DNA from: Flaccisagitta enflata
Lineage: Eukaryota; Chaetognatha; Sagittoidea; Aphragmophora
Reading direction: 5' to 3'
DNA: 64,000 nucleotides
NCBI GenBank assembly: GCA_965153355.1
Contig: OZ231126.1
Span: 26,536,001-26,600,000 of the forward strand
Below are positions 9,706-21,914 of this stretch, in pieces. The first letter of the stretch is position 1. Each line of letters opens with the position of its first letter. The position numbers were made by a program, and so were the translations under genes. The notes beneath the pieces were generated by a model that was not told where the DNA came from, did no database searches, and was given only the letters and a program-made list of their open reading frames with translations.

Positions 9706-10300
9706 GCAGAGGGCAGAGGGAGGGAGGGAGGGTGAGGGAGGGAGGGAGGGGAGGGAGTGAGGAAAGGAAGGGAGAAAGAGGGAGGGAAAAGGAGAGAGGG
9801 AGGGAGATGGAGGGAGGGAATGAGATGGAGGGAGTGAGAGGGAGAGAGGGAAGGAGGGAATGAGGGAGAGTAAGAGGGAGGGAGAGGGAGGGAGAAAGAG
9901 GAATAGGGGTAAGGAAAGGGAAGGAGGGAAAAGGGGAGAGGGGGAGGGAAAGGGAATGATAAAGGCAGGGAGAGAGGGAGTGAGAGAGAGTGGGAGGGAG
10001 AGTGGAAGGGAGAGAGGGAGGGAGAAAAGAAGGGAGAGAGGGAGGAAGGGAGAGAGGGAGGGAGGGAGAAAGGGAGGGAGGGAGAGGGAGGGAGAAAGGT
10101 GAAGAGAGAGGGAAGGAGAGAGGGAGAGAGAGAGAGAGGTAGAGAGGGAGGAAGGGAAAGACGGAAGGAGAGAGGGAGAGAGAGAGAGAGGTAGAGAGGG
10201 AGGAAGGGAAAGATGGAAGGACAGAGGGAGGGAGAGAAAGAGGGAGGAAGGGAGAGAGAGAGAGAGGGAGGGAGAGAGGGAGGGAGAGAGGGAGTGAGGG
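9706..10300. repeat. ~590-bp purine tract of GGGA/GA type
   Basis: Almost uninterrupted purines on the plus strand built from GGGAGG, GAGAGGGA and GGAAGGGA. A 53-bp block (AGAGAGGTAGAGAGGGAGGA..) is repeated near 10132 and 10188. The long S/L/P-rich minus-strand frames across it are simply translated repeat. Confidence 0.95.
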
Positions 10301-10332
10301 GAAATAGTCGCAAAAGTGTGAGATGGTCTGTG

Positions 10333-10335
<3 letters not shown>

Positions 10336-10391
<56 letters not shown>

Positions 10392-10400
10392 TCTGTGTGT
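10336..10400. repeat. (GT)n microsatellite
   Basis: GT dinucleotides with occasional A or C interruptions, continuing into a CTCTCCCTC stretch. Confidence 0.95.
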
Positions 10401-10433
10401 GTGTCTGTTTGTCTCTCTCCCTCTTTCTTTTTT

Positions 10434-10468
10434 TTCTCTCTCCTCATTACATTCACGCGCCTCTGTGT

Positions 10469-10511
<43 letters not shown>

Positions 10512-10808
10512 TGTGTGTGTGTGTGTGTACACTAATCACCGCAAAAATCGACCCGTATCGGACAAACTGACCGAGACTCCTTCCTGTATCGTTGACCCGA
10601 TGACCAGTGTGCCACACCGAGACAGACAGCCGAGACAGACAGGCAGACAGAAAGACAGACAGACAGACAGACAGAACACCGGAACAGACCGCCGATAGAC
10701 AATGGGCATAATCAAGGAGAAGAAAGGGAGAGGTCGAGGGGAGACAATGGAGAGAAAAATGTAAGTGTGAATGGAGAATGGGGAAGAGAGAGAGAGAGAA
10801 AGAGAGAA

Positions 10809-10875
<67 letters not shown>

Positions 10876-11390
10876 TGACTAGCTCATACTCATGCCAAGG
10901 ACGAATTGAATTGCATTATTAAGAAAAACGTTGTGACAAAAATTGCTAATCGAGAAAATAAAACAATATTTGCCCTCTTTAGCAATTGGTGATATTTTTC
11001 TTCAAACCTACACCATTTCTAAACAAATAAAGCAACAGACACCAGACACAACTCAAATGAAAGATATTTTGAAGGGGTTTACAGGCATCATCAATTTTAA
11101 TCCATTTTTCTCACGTTATATCGTGTTATGGTTCAGAAAAAAGGTCTTAAAAATCCGCCATTTTAGAATTTGATAAGTAAACCATGAAAAAAATAGTGAA
11201 TCGTATCGGAAATCGATATCTAGCTTTATCTAATAATCGATATATAGCTATCTCTTCTCGTATCTATTGGAGACGAGAATTACCTAGATCGTGCAGTAGA
11301 TCGTAATCTAGTTTGTACGACCTGTATCGTCAGTGATTAGTGTACACACATACACACACAGAGGCGCGTGAATGTAATGAGGAGAGAGAA
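10434..11390. repeat. Palindrome split at its centre by a family G insertion
   Basis: The left arm (10434-10532) reads TCTCTCCTCATTACATTCAC..GCGCCTCTGTGTGTG..(GT)n..GTGTACAC. The right arm (11340-11390) is its reverse complement with a much shorter CA run. Removing the G element and one copy of its target duplication joins the arms at the symmetric 8-mer GTGTACAC, so the original palindrome was interrupted at its exact centre. Confidence 0.85.
10533..11339. mobile_element. Family G element, copy 1 (807 bp, 8-bp target duplication)
   Basis: Starts TAATCACCGC and ends GTCAGTGATTA (short inverted termini TAATCAC). It is flanked by GTGTACAC at 10525-10532 and 11340-11347. The interior holds a GACA array (about 10618-10675), a (GA)n tract (about 10785-10872) and a 76-codon frame (10943-11173) that is fully conserved in copy 2 but resembles no protein I know. 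An 8-bp duplication fits hAT, P or Merlin-type elements; the termini are too short to choose with certainty. Confidence 0.88.
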
Positions 11391-11415
11391 GAAACTGAAA
11401 AAAATAAAAACAATT

Positions 11416-11800
11416 TTACGATTTTTTTCCGGTCGGCGAGAGCCGCCTTTACTGGTAGAGAATGCCGGCGGTCCAAGTTGGTTGTACCTCGATTCTTGCC
11501 TCTAAGGGTATGGTTTTCTATTCAATATTGCAAGTGTCAGTACTTCCATCAGTACATTGGTAATCTTTGATTGTAACTTTTGTAAGATATTTTGTGTATA
11601 CTAAATGGTATAGGCCTGTCCAACCCTATACTAATGAGGTATGCAATCAAGCTAATAGTTTTGTAAGGTAAGCTTTTTGTTTGTCAGTAGTAAAGGATAG
11701 TTGTGAGCAATCCGGAGTAAACACCATTGAAAAGCTTGTATATTGGAGAATTCTGGCCTCCTTTTATAAGGGCAATGTTGTTTCAACTTTCATAGGACAT
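11416..11800 (+). repeat. Family J dispersed repeat, single copy
   Basis: Contains GGCGAGAGCCGCC, AGAATGCCGGCGGTCC, CCTCGATTCTTGCCTCTAAG, then AAAGGATAGTTGTGA and TAAACACCATTGA in the same order as in the pair of copies at 19.3-20.3 kb. No coding potential. It is probably a transposon of unknown class. Confidence 0.7.
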
Positions 11801-12423
11801 TGTGTTAGTACCAGCACCTCAACTTATATTTTCAAGTGTTAGTCTTCTGCAAGTGCGTCGGATGAAAAATTGATCGAATTTAAGGATTTTTGAATCATGA
11901 AGTATTGGAGCTAATTTAGGCACCAGAGACACGTTAGAGAAATAATGATCTTGGGTACTAGTTCCAACAACCTCTGCAAGCACCTTTCACAGGGCATTTG
12001 TAATATATCATCTATCAATATCCTGAAAACGTAAACTTTTTTTCCATCTTCGAAAGCGAATCCAAGTCATGAAAAACTCAGGAAAAAGCCAGAAAACCAA
12101 AATTAATTGCGCGTGTTGATTTAATCCAAGTGCCGAGTCAACCAAGTGTGGACGAAGCAAACCAAGTGTAGACTAACCAAGTGGGCGCTGAGGCTTCCGA
12201 ACGCCGACAGACCCAACCTAAGGTCAACAGAGGTCACGAGACAGAATCGGCGATGGGGTATTTTAGGGTGGCGTAGGGAAGGGGTTGGGTCAGTCCGATT
12301 TTGATGAAGCTAATTTGCTGAAAAATCTCGGGGAAAAAAGATCGAAATATGCCATCAGAACTGTCTTTGTCAAAAACGGTAAAACGCTGGATTTTTTGGC
12401 ATTTTCAAGATGTTTTGGTTGTC
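11801..12423. other. No gene
   Basis: Unassigned. A short CCAAGTGTGGAC/CCAAGTGTAGAC repetition occurs at 12129-12182. Nothing else is supported. Confidence 0.4.
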
Positions 12424-12494
12424 TTCGTTGTTCGTTGTTGTTGTTGTTGTTGTCTCCGTTGTTGTTGTTGTCTCCGTTGTTGTTGTTGTCTCCG

Positions 12495-12548
<54 letters not shown>

Positions 12549-12593
12549 TTGTTGTTTTTGTTGTTGTTTTTGTTGTTGTTGCTTTTGTTGTCG

Positions 12594-12654
<61 letters not shown>

Positions 12655-12700
12655 CGTTGTCGTTGTCGTTGTTGTTGTTGTTGTTGTTGTTGTTGTTATC
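12424..12700. repeat. (TTG)n microsatellite with CTCCG and TCG interruptions
   Basis: Around 275 bp of TTG triplets. All three forward frames stay open and read as poly-L, poly-C or poly-V; I treat these as artefacts. Confidence 0.95.
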
Positions 12701-13401
<701 letters not shown>

Positions 13402-13540
13402 ATTTTTTTCGCCTTTTTTCTCCTGATCCTTTCTTATTTTAGCTCTTTCCGTTTTTAGCTCCGTTATATTTCACCTTTTCCGCGCTTTTTACATTGTCTT
13501 CTCACTTTTCAAATATTCAGGCTCAAATATCCCTCATGGC

Positions 13541-13816
13541 TAATCACCGCAAAAATCGACCCGTATCGGACAAACTGACCGAGACTCCTTCCTGTATCGT
13601 TGACCCGATGACCAGTGTGCCACACCGAGACAGATAGCCGAGACAGACAGGCAGACAGAAAGACAGACAGACAGACAGACAGAACACCGGAACAGACCGC
13701 CGATAGACAATGGGCATAATCAAGGAGAAGAAAGGGAGAGGTCGAGGGGAGACAATGGAGAGAAAAATGTAAGTGTGAATGGAGAATGGGGAAGAGAGAG
13801 AGAGAGAAAGAGAGAA

Positions 13817-13899
<83 letters not shown>

Positions 13900-14363
13900 T
13901 GACTAGCTCATACTCATGCCAAGGACGAATTGAATTGCATTATTAAGAAAAACATTGTGACAAAAATTGCTAATCGAGAAAATAAAACAATATTTGCCCT
14001 CTTTAGCAATTGGTGATATTTTTCTTCAAACCTACACCATTTCTAAACAAATAAAGCAACAGACACCAGACACAACTCAAATGAAAGATATTTTGAAGGG
14101 GTTTACAGGCATCATCAATTTTAATCCATTTTTCTCACGTTATATCGTGTTATGGTTCAGAAAAAAGGTCTTAAAAATCCGCCATTTTAGAATTTGATAA
14201 GTAAACCATGAAAAAAATAGTGAATCGTATCGGAAATCGATATCTAGCTTTATCTAATAATCGATATATAGCTATCTCTTCTCGTATCTATTGGAGACGA
14301 GAATTACCTAGATCGTGCAGTAGATCGTAATCTAGTTTGTACGACCTGTATCGTCAGTGATTA
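13541..14363. mobile_element. Family G element, copy 2 (823 bp, 8-bp target duplication)
   Basis: Nearly identical to copy 1 at 10533-11339; most of the length difference lies in the (GA)n tract (about 13796-13894). It is flanked by the perfect direct repeat CTCATGGC at 13533-13540 and 14364-14371. The distinct flanks of the two copies prove independent insertions and fix both element ends. Near identity implies recent activity or gene conversion. Confidence 0.92.
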
Positions 14364-14467
14364 CTCATGGCCTAAGTGGCTCAAATTTGGTTTCGTTGCA
14401 CAGACAGTTGAAATTCAACCGAAATTTGCTAGATCACACCTCCTTTGCGACTACTGTTGTTATTTTT

Positions 14468-15253
14468 GGGCAGCGGCCCCGAAGGGGGCGAAGTCCTGTA
14501 GAACACAGGGGGAAACTGTCCGTCCATACATACATACATACGTCCGTCCGTCCCCCCCCTGCCCCATCCTTAGGGCTTCGTCTCCTTCGGGGCCCAAATT
14601 CAAACTGTATAGCCCAAATCCAAGCAAGATAGCATAAATCCAAGCAAAATAGTTCAAGTCTGGCTAGAAAACCTAAAATCTGGTTTGAGTTCTATCATTT
14701 TGGCCCCTTAGACCTAGATTCTGGCTTCTGATACTTAGATTCTGGCTACTGACACGCACATTCTAGCCTTAGAGACCCAGATCTTGACCTCTGGGATTCT
14801 GATTCTGGCCTTAATCACCTAAATCCTGGCCTCAGAGACCCAAATCCTGGCCTCAGAGACTCAAATCTTGGCCTCTGAGACCAAAAAATTGGTCTCTGAG
14901 ACCACCTCTGGCCTAGGAGACCAAGATTCTGGCATGCTCTCCCTCAACTTAACCTACAAACTACCTAAGAAGGGCATGGGTACTGTTGTCCATATACTGC
15001 CTTTTGTCATTTCTCCATGTTATTCAATGAGTGTTTGAATAACAGGTCATCTTGGACAGAAGTAAGGCAGACAGGACCAGCGGACGGACAGACGGACATT
15101 CAGACAGACGGACGGACGGATGGATGGACAGATTCCCCCTGTGTTCTACAGGACTTCGTCCCCTTTGGGGCCGCTGCCCTGCTCCTTCTCAACCTAAATC
15201 ACATACTACTCAGGCAGGGCACGGGTACCGCTGACCACTTACTGCCTTTGGGC
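14468..15253 (+). mobile_element. Family D element with two tails
   Basis: The left arm GGGCAGCGGCCCCGAAGGGG..GTCCTGTAGAACACAGGGGG (14468-14516) is followed by CATA/CGTC arrays and a ~29-bp minisatellite (GGCCTCAGAGACCCAAATCC type, about 14590-14940). A tail-like stretch follows (14946-15012), then GGAC/GGAT arrays and an inverted right arm (about 15127-15177) with the usual tail (15178-15253). The two tails suggest a composite of two copies. Confidence 0.8.
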
Positions 15254-15445
15254 TGCTATTCATTTTTATTTTTATTTATTTTTTTTTCTTTCTTTCTTCT
15301 TTTCAATGAACCATGTAGTCTAGTCTGTAACTGTACATTCCTAGAAATGTCGTTTATTGTTTCGGGGGGATGGGATTGGACTTTTTGTTTAATCCATATC
15401 GTCCCTTTGTGCATGTTTGTACAATAAATGTCCATCAAATCAAAA
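15254..15445 (+). mobile_element. Possible retroelement 3' tail
   Basis: A T-rich stretch is followed by DNA ending in AATAAA (15423-15428) and a short A-rich run at 15439-15448. This layout resembles the 3' end of a non-LTR element or a transcript. No coding part is attached. Confidence 0.3.
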
Positions 15446-16327
15446 AACCTCCAGGGCTATCCACAGGAGGGCCCCCAAAAACTAATTTTACATAAGAAGC
15501 ACAGGAGTATAAAGTTTTTTTGTCAAATGCTTATCGAAGGAACTTCTTACACAATCTTTTTTTAAAAATTATTTACTACAAACACCAACTAATTAAAGAA
15601 TGATTTCTGTCGGGCCCCACTGCCTATTGTTACAGAGCCCCGGCCTGTCTGTGATGGGCCCTGCACACCGTTCAGATTTTTAATCATCTTTTTTTTGTGG
15701 GAAAGAAATTCTCGCATCGAAACATTGTTCATATTTGGACATGACATGACATGAGATGAATCATGTCTTTTGACTTTGCACCCCCGATTCCCGTCAACTA
15801 AGTTACCAGTCAGTGCAGTGCACACTGCACAACCTGACATCTTTCTCCCCCATATCGTCCGCCTCTTCTACCCATATGTGACACAATCTGATCTTTTGGG
15901 CTTCAAAGCCCTTTCCCCATCTGCATATACACCTGCCTTGCTGAGCTATACATACTCAACTGCAACAACACATGACCTTCTGGGATTCATCTATCTTTAC
16001 CACAGCCTGTCCTCTTTAATTCCAAACTGTCCTCCATCTGTAACACGGCCTGACCTTATGAGCCCTCCATCTGTATTCGCTCTCTTTCATCTGTAACACA
16101 GCGTGACCTCATGAGCCTCAAATTCACCCCCATTCTGACTTGTCGACAAAAAAATCGGTGATTCTGTTCCTTCGGGACGTGAAACAAGTTGGGGAAGTTT
16201 GATGAGAAGAGGGTTTATTCACAAACGCGGTTGAATGCAATGGGCAACTGACTTACCTACTAACTCACACACTAAATTCGCCAAAACCGCGCGATATTTG
16301 TTGGAAGATGAAAGAGGAGGAAGCAGC
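15446..16327. other. No gene; degenerate ~56-bp repetition near 15.9-16.1 kb
   Basis: Phrases CATCTGTAACAC(A/G)GC(C/G)TGACCT(C/T)ATGAGCC recur with decay between about 15870 and 16120. Open frames have no recognisable domains. Confidence 0.45.
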
Positions 16328-16723
16328 AAGAAGAAGAAGAAGAAGAAGAAGAAGAAGAAGAAGAAGAAGAAGAAGAAGAGGAAGAGGAAGAAGAAGAAGA
16401 AGAAGAAGAAGAAGAAGAAAAAGAAAAAGAAAAAGAAAAAGAAAAAGAAAAAGAAAAAGAAAAAGAAGAAGATGAAGATGAAGATGAAGATGAAGATGAA
16501 GATGAAGAAGAAGAAGAAGAAGAAGAAGAAAGGCCAAGAAAGGCCAAGCAGCAAGAAGAAGAAGAAGAAGAAGAAGACGAAGAGGAAGAAGAAGAAGAAG
16601 ACGAAGAAGAAGAAAAAGAAAAAGAAAAAGAAAAAGAAAAAGAAAAAGAAAAAGAAAAGATGAAGATGAAGATGAAGATGAAGATGAAGATGAAGAAGAA
16701 GAAGAAGAAGAAGAGGATGAAGA
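16328..16723. repeat. Compound (GAA)n / (GAAAAA)n / (GATGAA)n block
   Basis: The order is GAA, then AAAAAG, then GATGAA, then GAA, with AAGGCCAAG inserted twice (about 16530-16548). The same order then repeats once, so there is a ~200-bp higher-order duplication. The right edge abuts the 3' terminus of an HLE-A, and AAGGCCA is also the first sequence of that terminus. Confidence 0.93.
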
Positions 16724-17168
16724 AAGGCCAACACTTATAGCTTAATCATATAACCACATGACTAAAATGACTTTCATTGAATCTAATTGACTTAAAATGA
16801 TCTAAAATGACCAAAAATGACCTAAAAAGACTTGAGTTGACCTAAAATGACTAAAATGACTTAAATTTACTACAAATGACTTCAAATGACTAAAATTGAC
16901 TTAGAATGACTTGAATTGACTAAAAGAGACCTAATTTGACTTAAAATCACTAAAATGAGTAAAATAGATAAAACGACTCAAATGACTTAAACTGACCTAA
17001 AATGACTTAAAATGATCTTTTTTAACTTAAAATGACTTCATTGTCTTAATAGGAATGAAACGAAAAAAAATGTAAAATGTGACTGACCAACCAACCAACC
17101 AACCAACCTACCGACCAACTGATGGACGGACGGACAAATCGGGTTGAAGAGTCGTGTAGCACGTTACT
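16724..17168 (-). mobile_element. Long HLE-A with internal ~10-bp minisatellite
   Basis: Minus-strand order: decayed palindrome AGTAACGTGCTACACGACT, CTTCAACCCGATTTGTCC, GTCC/GGTT array (about 17082-17138), then a minisatellite of AAGTCATTTT/AGGTCATTTT units (about 16755-17045), and a 3' end TATAAGTGTTGGCCTT. This is the same architecture, minisatellite motif and 3' end as the 1.78-kb copy at 34145-35920. The final TGT of the family consensus is lost at the junction with the GAA block. Confidence 0.75.
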
Positions 17169-17241
17169 AAAAAGCAAAAGCAAAAGCAAAAGAAGAAGGA
17201 GAGGGAAAAGAAAAAAAATACAAATGGAAAGAAAATTTTAA

Positions 17242-17456
17242 AAAGTGACGCGGGGTCACAATATCATTGCGGACGGGTGGACAGGGGCATCCAACCCAGA
17301 TTATCACCCAAACTCCTACCCCACATATAAACATACACGAAAAGTATCCAAAATGATCGTTTTTCCACTTTTCGACTCAATCAACGGATTTTTGACAAAC
17401 CAACGGATGGGCGGACGGACGGAAAAGGCCGCTTATAGAGTTGCGTGTCCGAAACT
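17242..17456 (-). mobile_element. HLE-B complete copy
   Basis: Minus-strand palindrome region AGTTTCGGACACGCAACT, CTATAAG, GTCCGTCCGTCC array, GT-rich interior, inverted subterminal GTCCGCAAT and hairpin GTGACCCCGCGTCAC. One stem base has mutated (AGTTTCG instead of AGTTGCG). A short (GCAAAA)n run lies just left of it at 17173-17191. Confidence 0.82.
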
Positions 17457-17859
17457 AAAAAGTGGGAAGGAGGAGTGAAAGGAGTAAAGAAGCAGAGAAG
17501 AGCTTGGAACGGCGTTTTGGTCTGATCTTTGATTCCCCGGTCGAAAAGATTGCCTCAAAAACATATTCGACATGCAAATCAATCGTCTCAGAGGAACTCT
17601 GTCCTCCTGTCCCCCAGTCCATCTCACACACATACACAAGCATGCTTTGGCACCGTGGGATAAGTGTGAAATCACATTTCGTTAGTCGTTACTTCACAAA
17701 GTTTGGATAAGTGACGGCACTTCTACACTCTCAGACGCGCCTCCCATCCAATTGTCCATCCCGTTCAAGTCTCCATCGAGTATGCGTAAGAATATAGCCT
17801 AATGTAACTCTCCTTATTCTTTTTTGGTTCGCCGTTTCTTAAATCAACCCCTTGCTATT
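17457..17859. other. No gene
   Basis: Several overlapping short frames on both strands, none with a recognisable domain. Confidence 0.4.
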
Positions 17860-18352
17860 TATCGTCGTTGTCGTTTGTCACCCCATCCAGTGCTCAGAAG
17901 CGAGACTAGGATATGTTGTATCACCATCCTCTTTACCGTCGATGTCGATTGTCACCCCATCCAATGCTCAAAAGCGAGGCTAGGATATGTTGAATCACCA
18001 CCCTCTTTACCGTTGATGTTGTTCAAGACACCATCCAGTGCTCAAAAAGTGAGGTTAGGATATGTTGTTTCATCACCCTCTTTACTGTCAATGTCTATCG
18101 TCGCCCCATCCAGTGCTCAAATAGTGAGGCTAGGATATGTTGAATCACCAACCTTTTTACCATCAATGTCGATCGTCACCCCATCCAGTGCTCAAAAAGT
18201 GAGGCTAGGATATGTTGTATCACCACCCTCTTTTCCGTTGATGTTGATCGTCACCCCATCCAGTGCTCAAAAAGTGAGGCTAGGATATGTTGTATCACCA
18301 CCCTCTTTACCGTCGATGTTGATCGTCACCCCATCCAGTGCTCAAAAGCGAG
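17860..18352 (+). repeat. 75-bp minisatellite, ~6.5 copies, mostly in frame
   Basis: The unit contains CCCCATCCAGTGCTCAAAAA, GTGAGGCTAGGATATGTTG and TATCACCACCCTCTTTACCG. Starts of CCATCC fall at 17957, 18031, 18106, 18181, 18256 and 18331 (periods 74, 75, 75, 75, 75). Because 75 is divisible by three, one frame stays open from 17824 to 18411 and encodes a 25-residue repeat around SSAQKVRLGYVVSPPS. The frame begins at TTG, not ATG, so it is most likely non-coding. Confidence 0.92.
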
Positions 18353-18481
18353 GCTTCGGTCCCGCGAGGCGCAAACTTTTTCATTATCATTCAGTTCCAC
18401 CCCTTTTCTGATGAATTCATCCCAAATTCGAATCTAGCGCTCAAAATGGATGAGAAAGAGAGAGATGGATGGAGAAAAGTA

Positions 18482-19306
<825 letters not shown>

Positions 19307-19719
19307 TTTGTTTTTCTTTAAAACGTGGAATGCGATGTCTACTTATTTCAGTGTTTGGGGTTGACACAAAATTTTTAAGAAGGTTGTTTCAGGAGGAATA
19401 GTGTCTCAGTTTCTAGCTTTAATTGGTATATGAGGATCATGAGAATGTGCCCAGATGGATATGGTCACCTTCGTCCCGCCATATTTATCAAGCGTATTTT
19501 TGTTGTCAGCATATCTCATTTTTAGAAAGAAAAAGGTGATACTGTTTCAAATGTGACATGATTTTTCTGAAATTCTATGATAATTATCAGTTGGATTTTC
19601 TCTAAGAAAAGTTAAAGGATAGTTGTGATGGGTCCGGATTAAACACCATTGAGAGCTCCAAAGGCTCTCATCCTTTGATAAGTAAGTGGTAGAGTAGTGA
19701 TATTGTCCATCTTTCATAT
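19307..19719 (+). repeat. Family J, direct repeat copy 1 (413 bp)
   Basis: Same length as and near-identical to 19841-20253 (offset 534), differing at a handful of positions. Ends with AAAGGATAGTTGTGATGGG, TAAACACCATTGAGAGC and a hairpin GAGAGC..GCTCTC. Confidence 0.93.
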
Positions 19720-19840
19720 ATTATAGTACCTTGGTACAGAATGCCGGCGGTCCCGTAATAAGGTTGATCCTCGATTCTTACCTTTAAGGGTATGTTTTTC
19801 TGACAATGTTACCTTTGATAATATGATTATCGTTTGGTAA
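19720..19840 (+). repeat. Family J spacer between the two copies
   Basis: Contains AGAATGCCGGCGGTCC and CCTCGATTCTTACCTTTAAG, which precede the AAAGGATAGTTGTG segment in the 11.4-kb copy too. The 534-bp unit is therefore a tandem duplication of a larger J element. Confidence 0.75.
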
Positions 19841-20253
19841 TTTGTTTTTCTTTAAAACGTGGAATGCGATGTCTACTTATTTCAGTGTTTGGGGTTGACA
19901 CAAAATTTTTAAGAAGGTTGTTTCAGGAGGAATAGTGTCTCAGTTTCTAGCTTTTATTGGTATATGAGGATCATGAGAATGTGCCCAGATGGATATGGTC
20001 ACCTTCGTCCCGCCATATTTATCAAGCGTATTTTTGTTGTCAGCATATCTCATTTTTAGAAAGAAAACGGTGATACTGTTTCAAATGTGACATGATTTTT
20101 CTGAAATTCTATGATAATTACCAGTTGGATTTTCTATAGGAAAAGTTAAAGGATAGTTGTGATGGGTCCGGATTAAACACCATTGAGAGCTCCAAAGGCT
20201 CTCATCCTTTGAAAAGTAAGTGGTAGAGTAGTGATATTGTCCATCTTTCATAT
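19841..20253 (+). repeat. Family J, direct repeat copy 2 (413 bp)
   Basis: Second member of the pair. It diverges from its left neighbour by isolated substitutions only, with no net indel, indicating a fairly recent duplication. Confidence 0.93.
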
Positions 20254-21691
<1,438 letters not shown>

Positions 21692-21914
21692 ACAAGGCCG
21701 GATACACGGCTACCACAGTCGCGTGCGGGTGGGCAGGGGCCGTATTTGAGGTCACTTGATCACTTGGGCAGGAGCAGTGAGGCCATAGACCGCAAAAATC
21801 CATAAAAAAGTAAATTGTGACGGACGGACGGATGGACGGACCGACGGACGGACAGACGGATGGACCGACGGACGGACCGACAAAGCGGGGTGTAGAGTCG
21901 CGTAGCACGCGACT
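21692..21914 (-). mobile_element. HLE-A complete copy
   Basis: Minus-strand: palindrome AGTCGCGTGCTACGCGACT, CTACACCCCGCTTTGTC, a long GTCC/GTCG/GTCT array (about 21819-21885), interior phrase TTTTTGCGGTCTATGGCC, TGCTCCTGCCCAAGTGATC, GGCCCCTGCCCACCCG, the inverted subterminal GCACGCGAC, then GTGGTAGCCGTGTATCCGG and CCTTGT|T. This is the cleanest full-length HLE-A here and serves as reference. Non-coding. Confidence 0.88.

Noticed and set aside
9623-10532. Minus-strand frames of 277 and 287 codons rich in S, L and P
   Set aside because: They are translations of the GGGA/GA purine tract and (CA)n runs; all frames are open because of composition.
10943-11173. 76-codon frame conserved in both family G copies as a possible transposase piece
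   Set aside because: Identity reflects recent copying, not selection. It is short and matches no transposase motif that I recognise.
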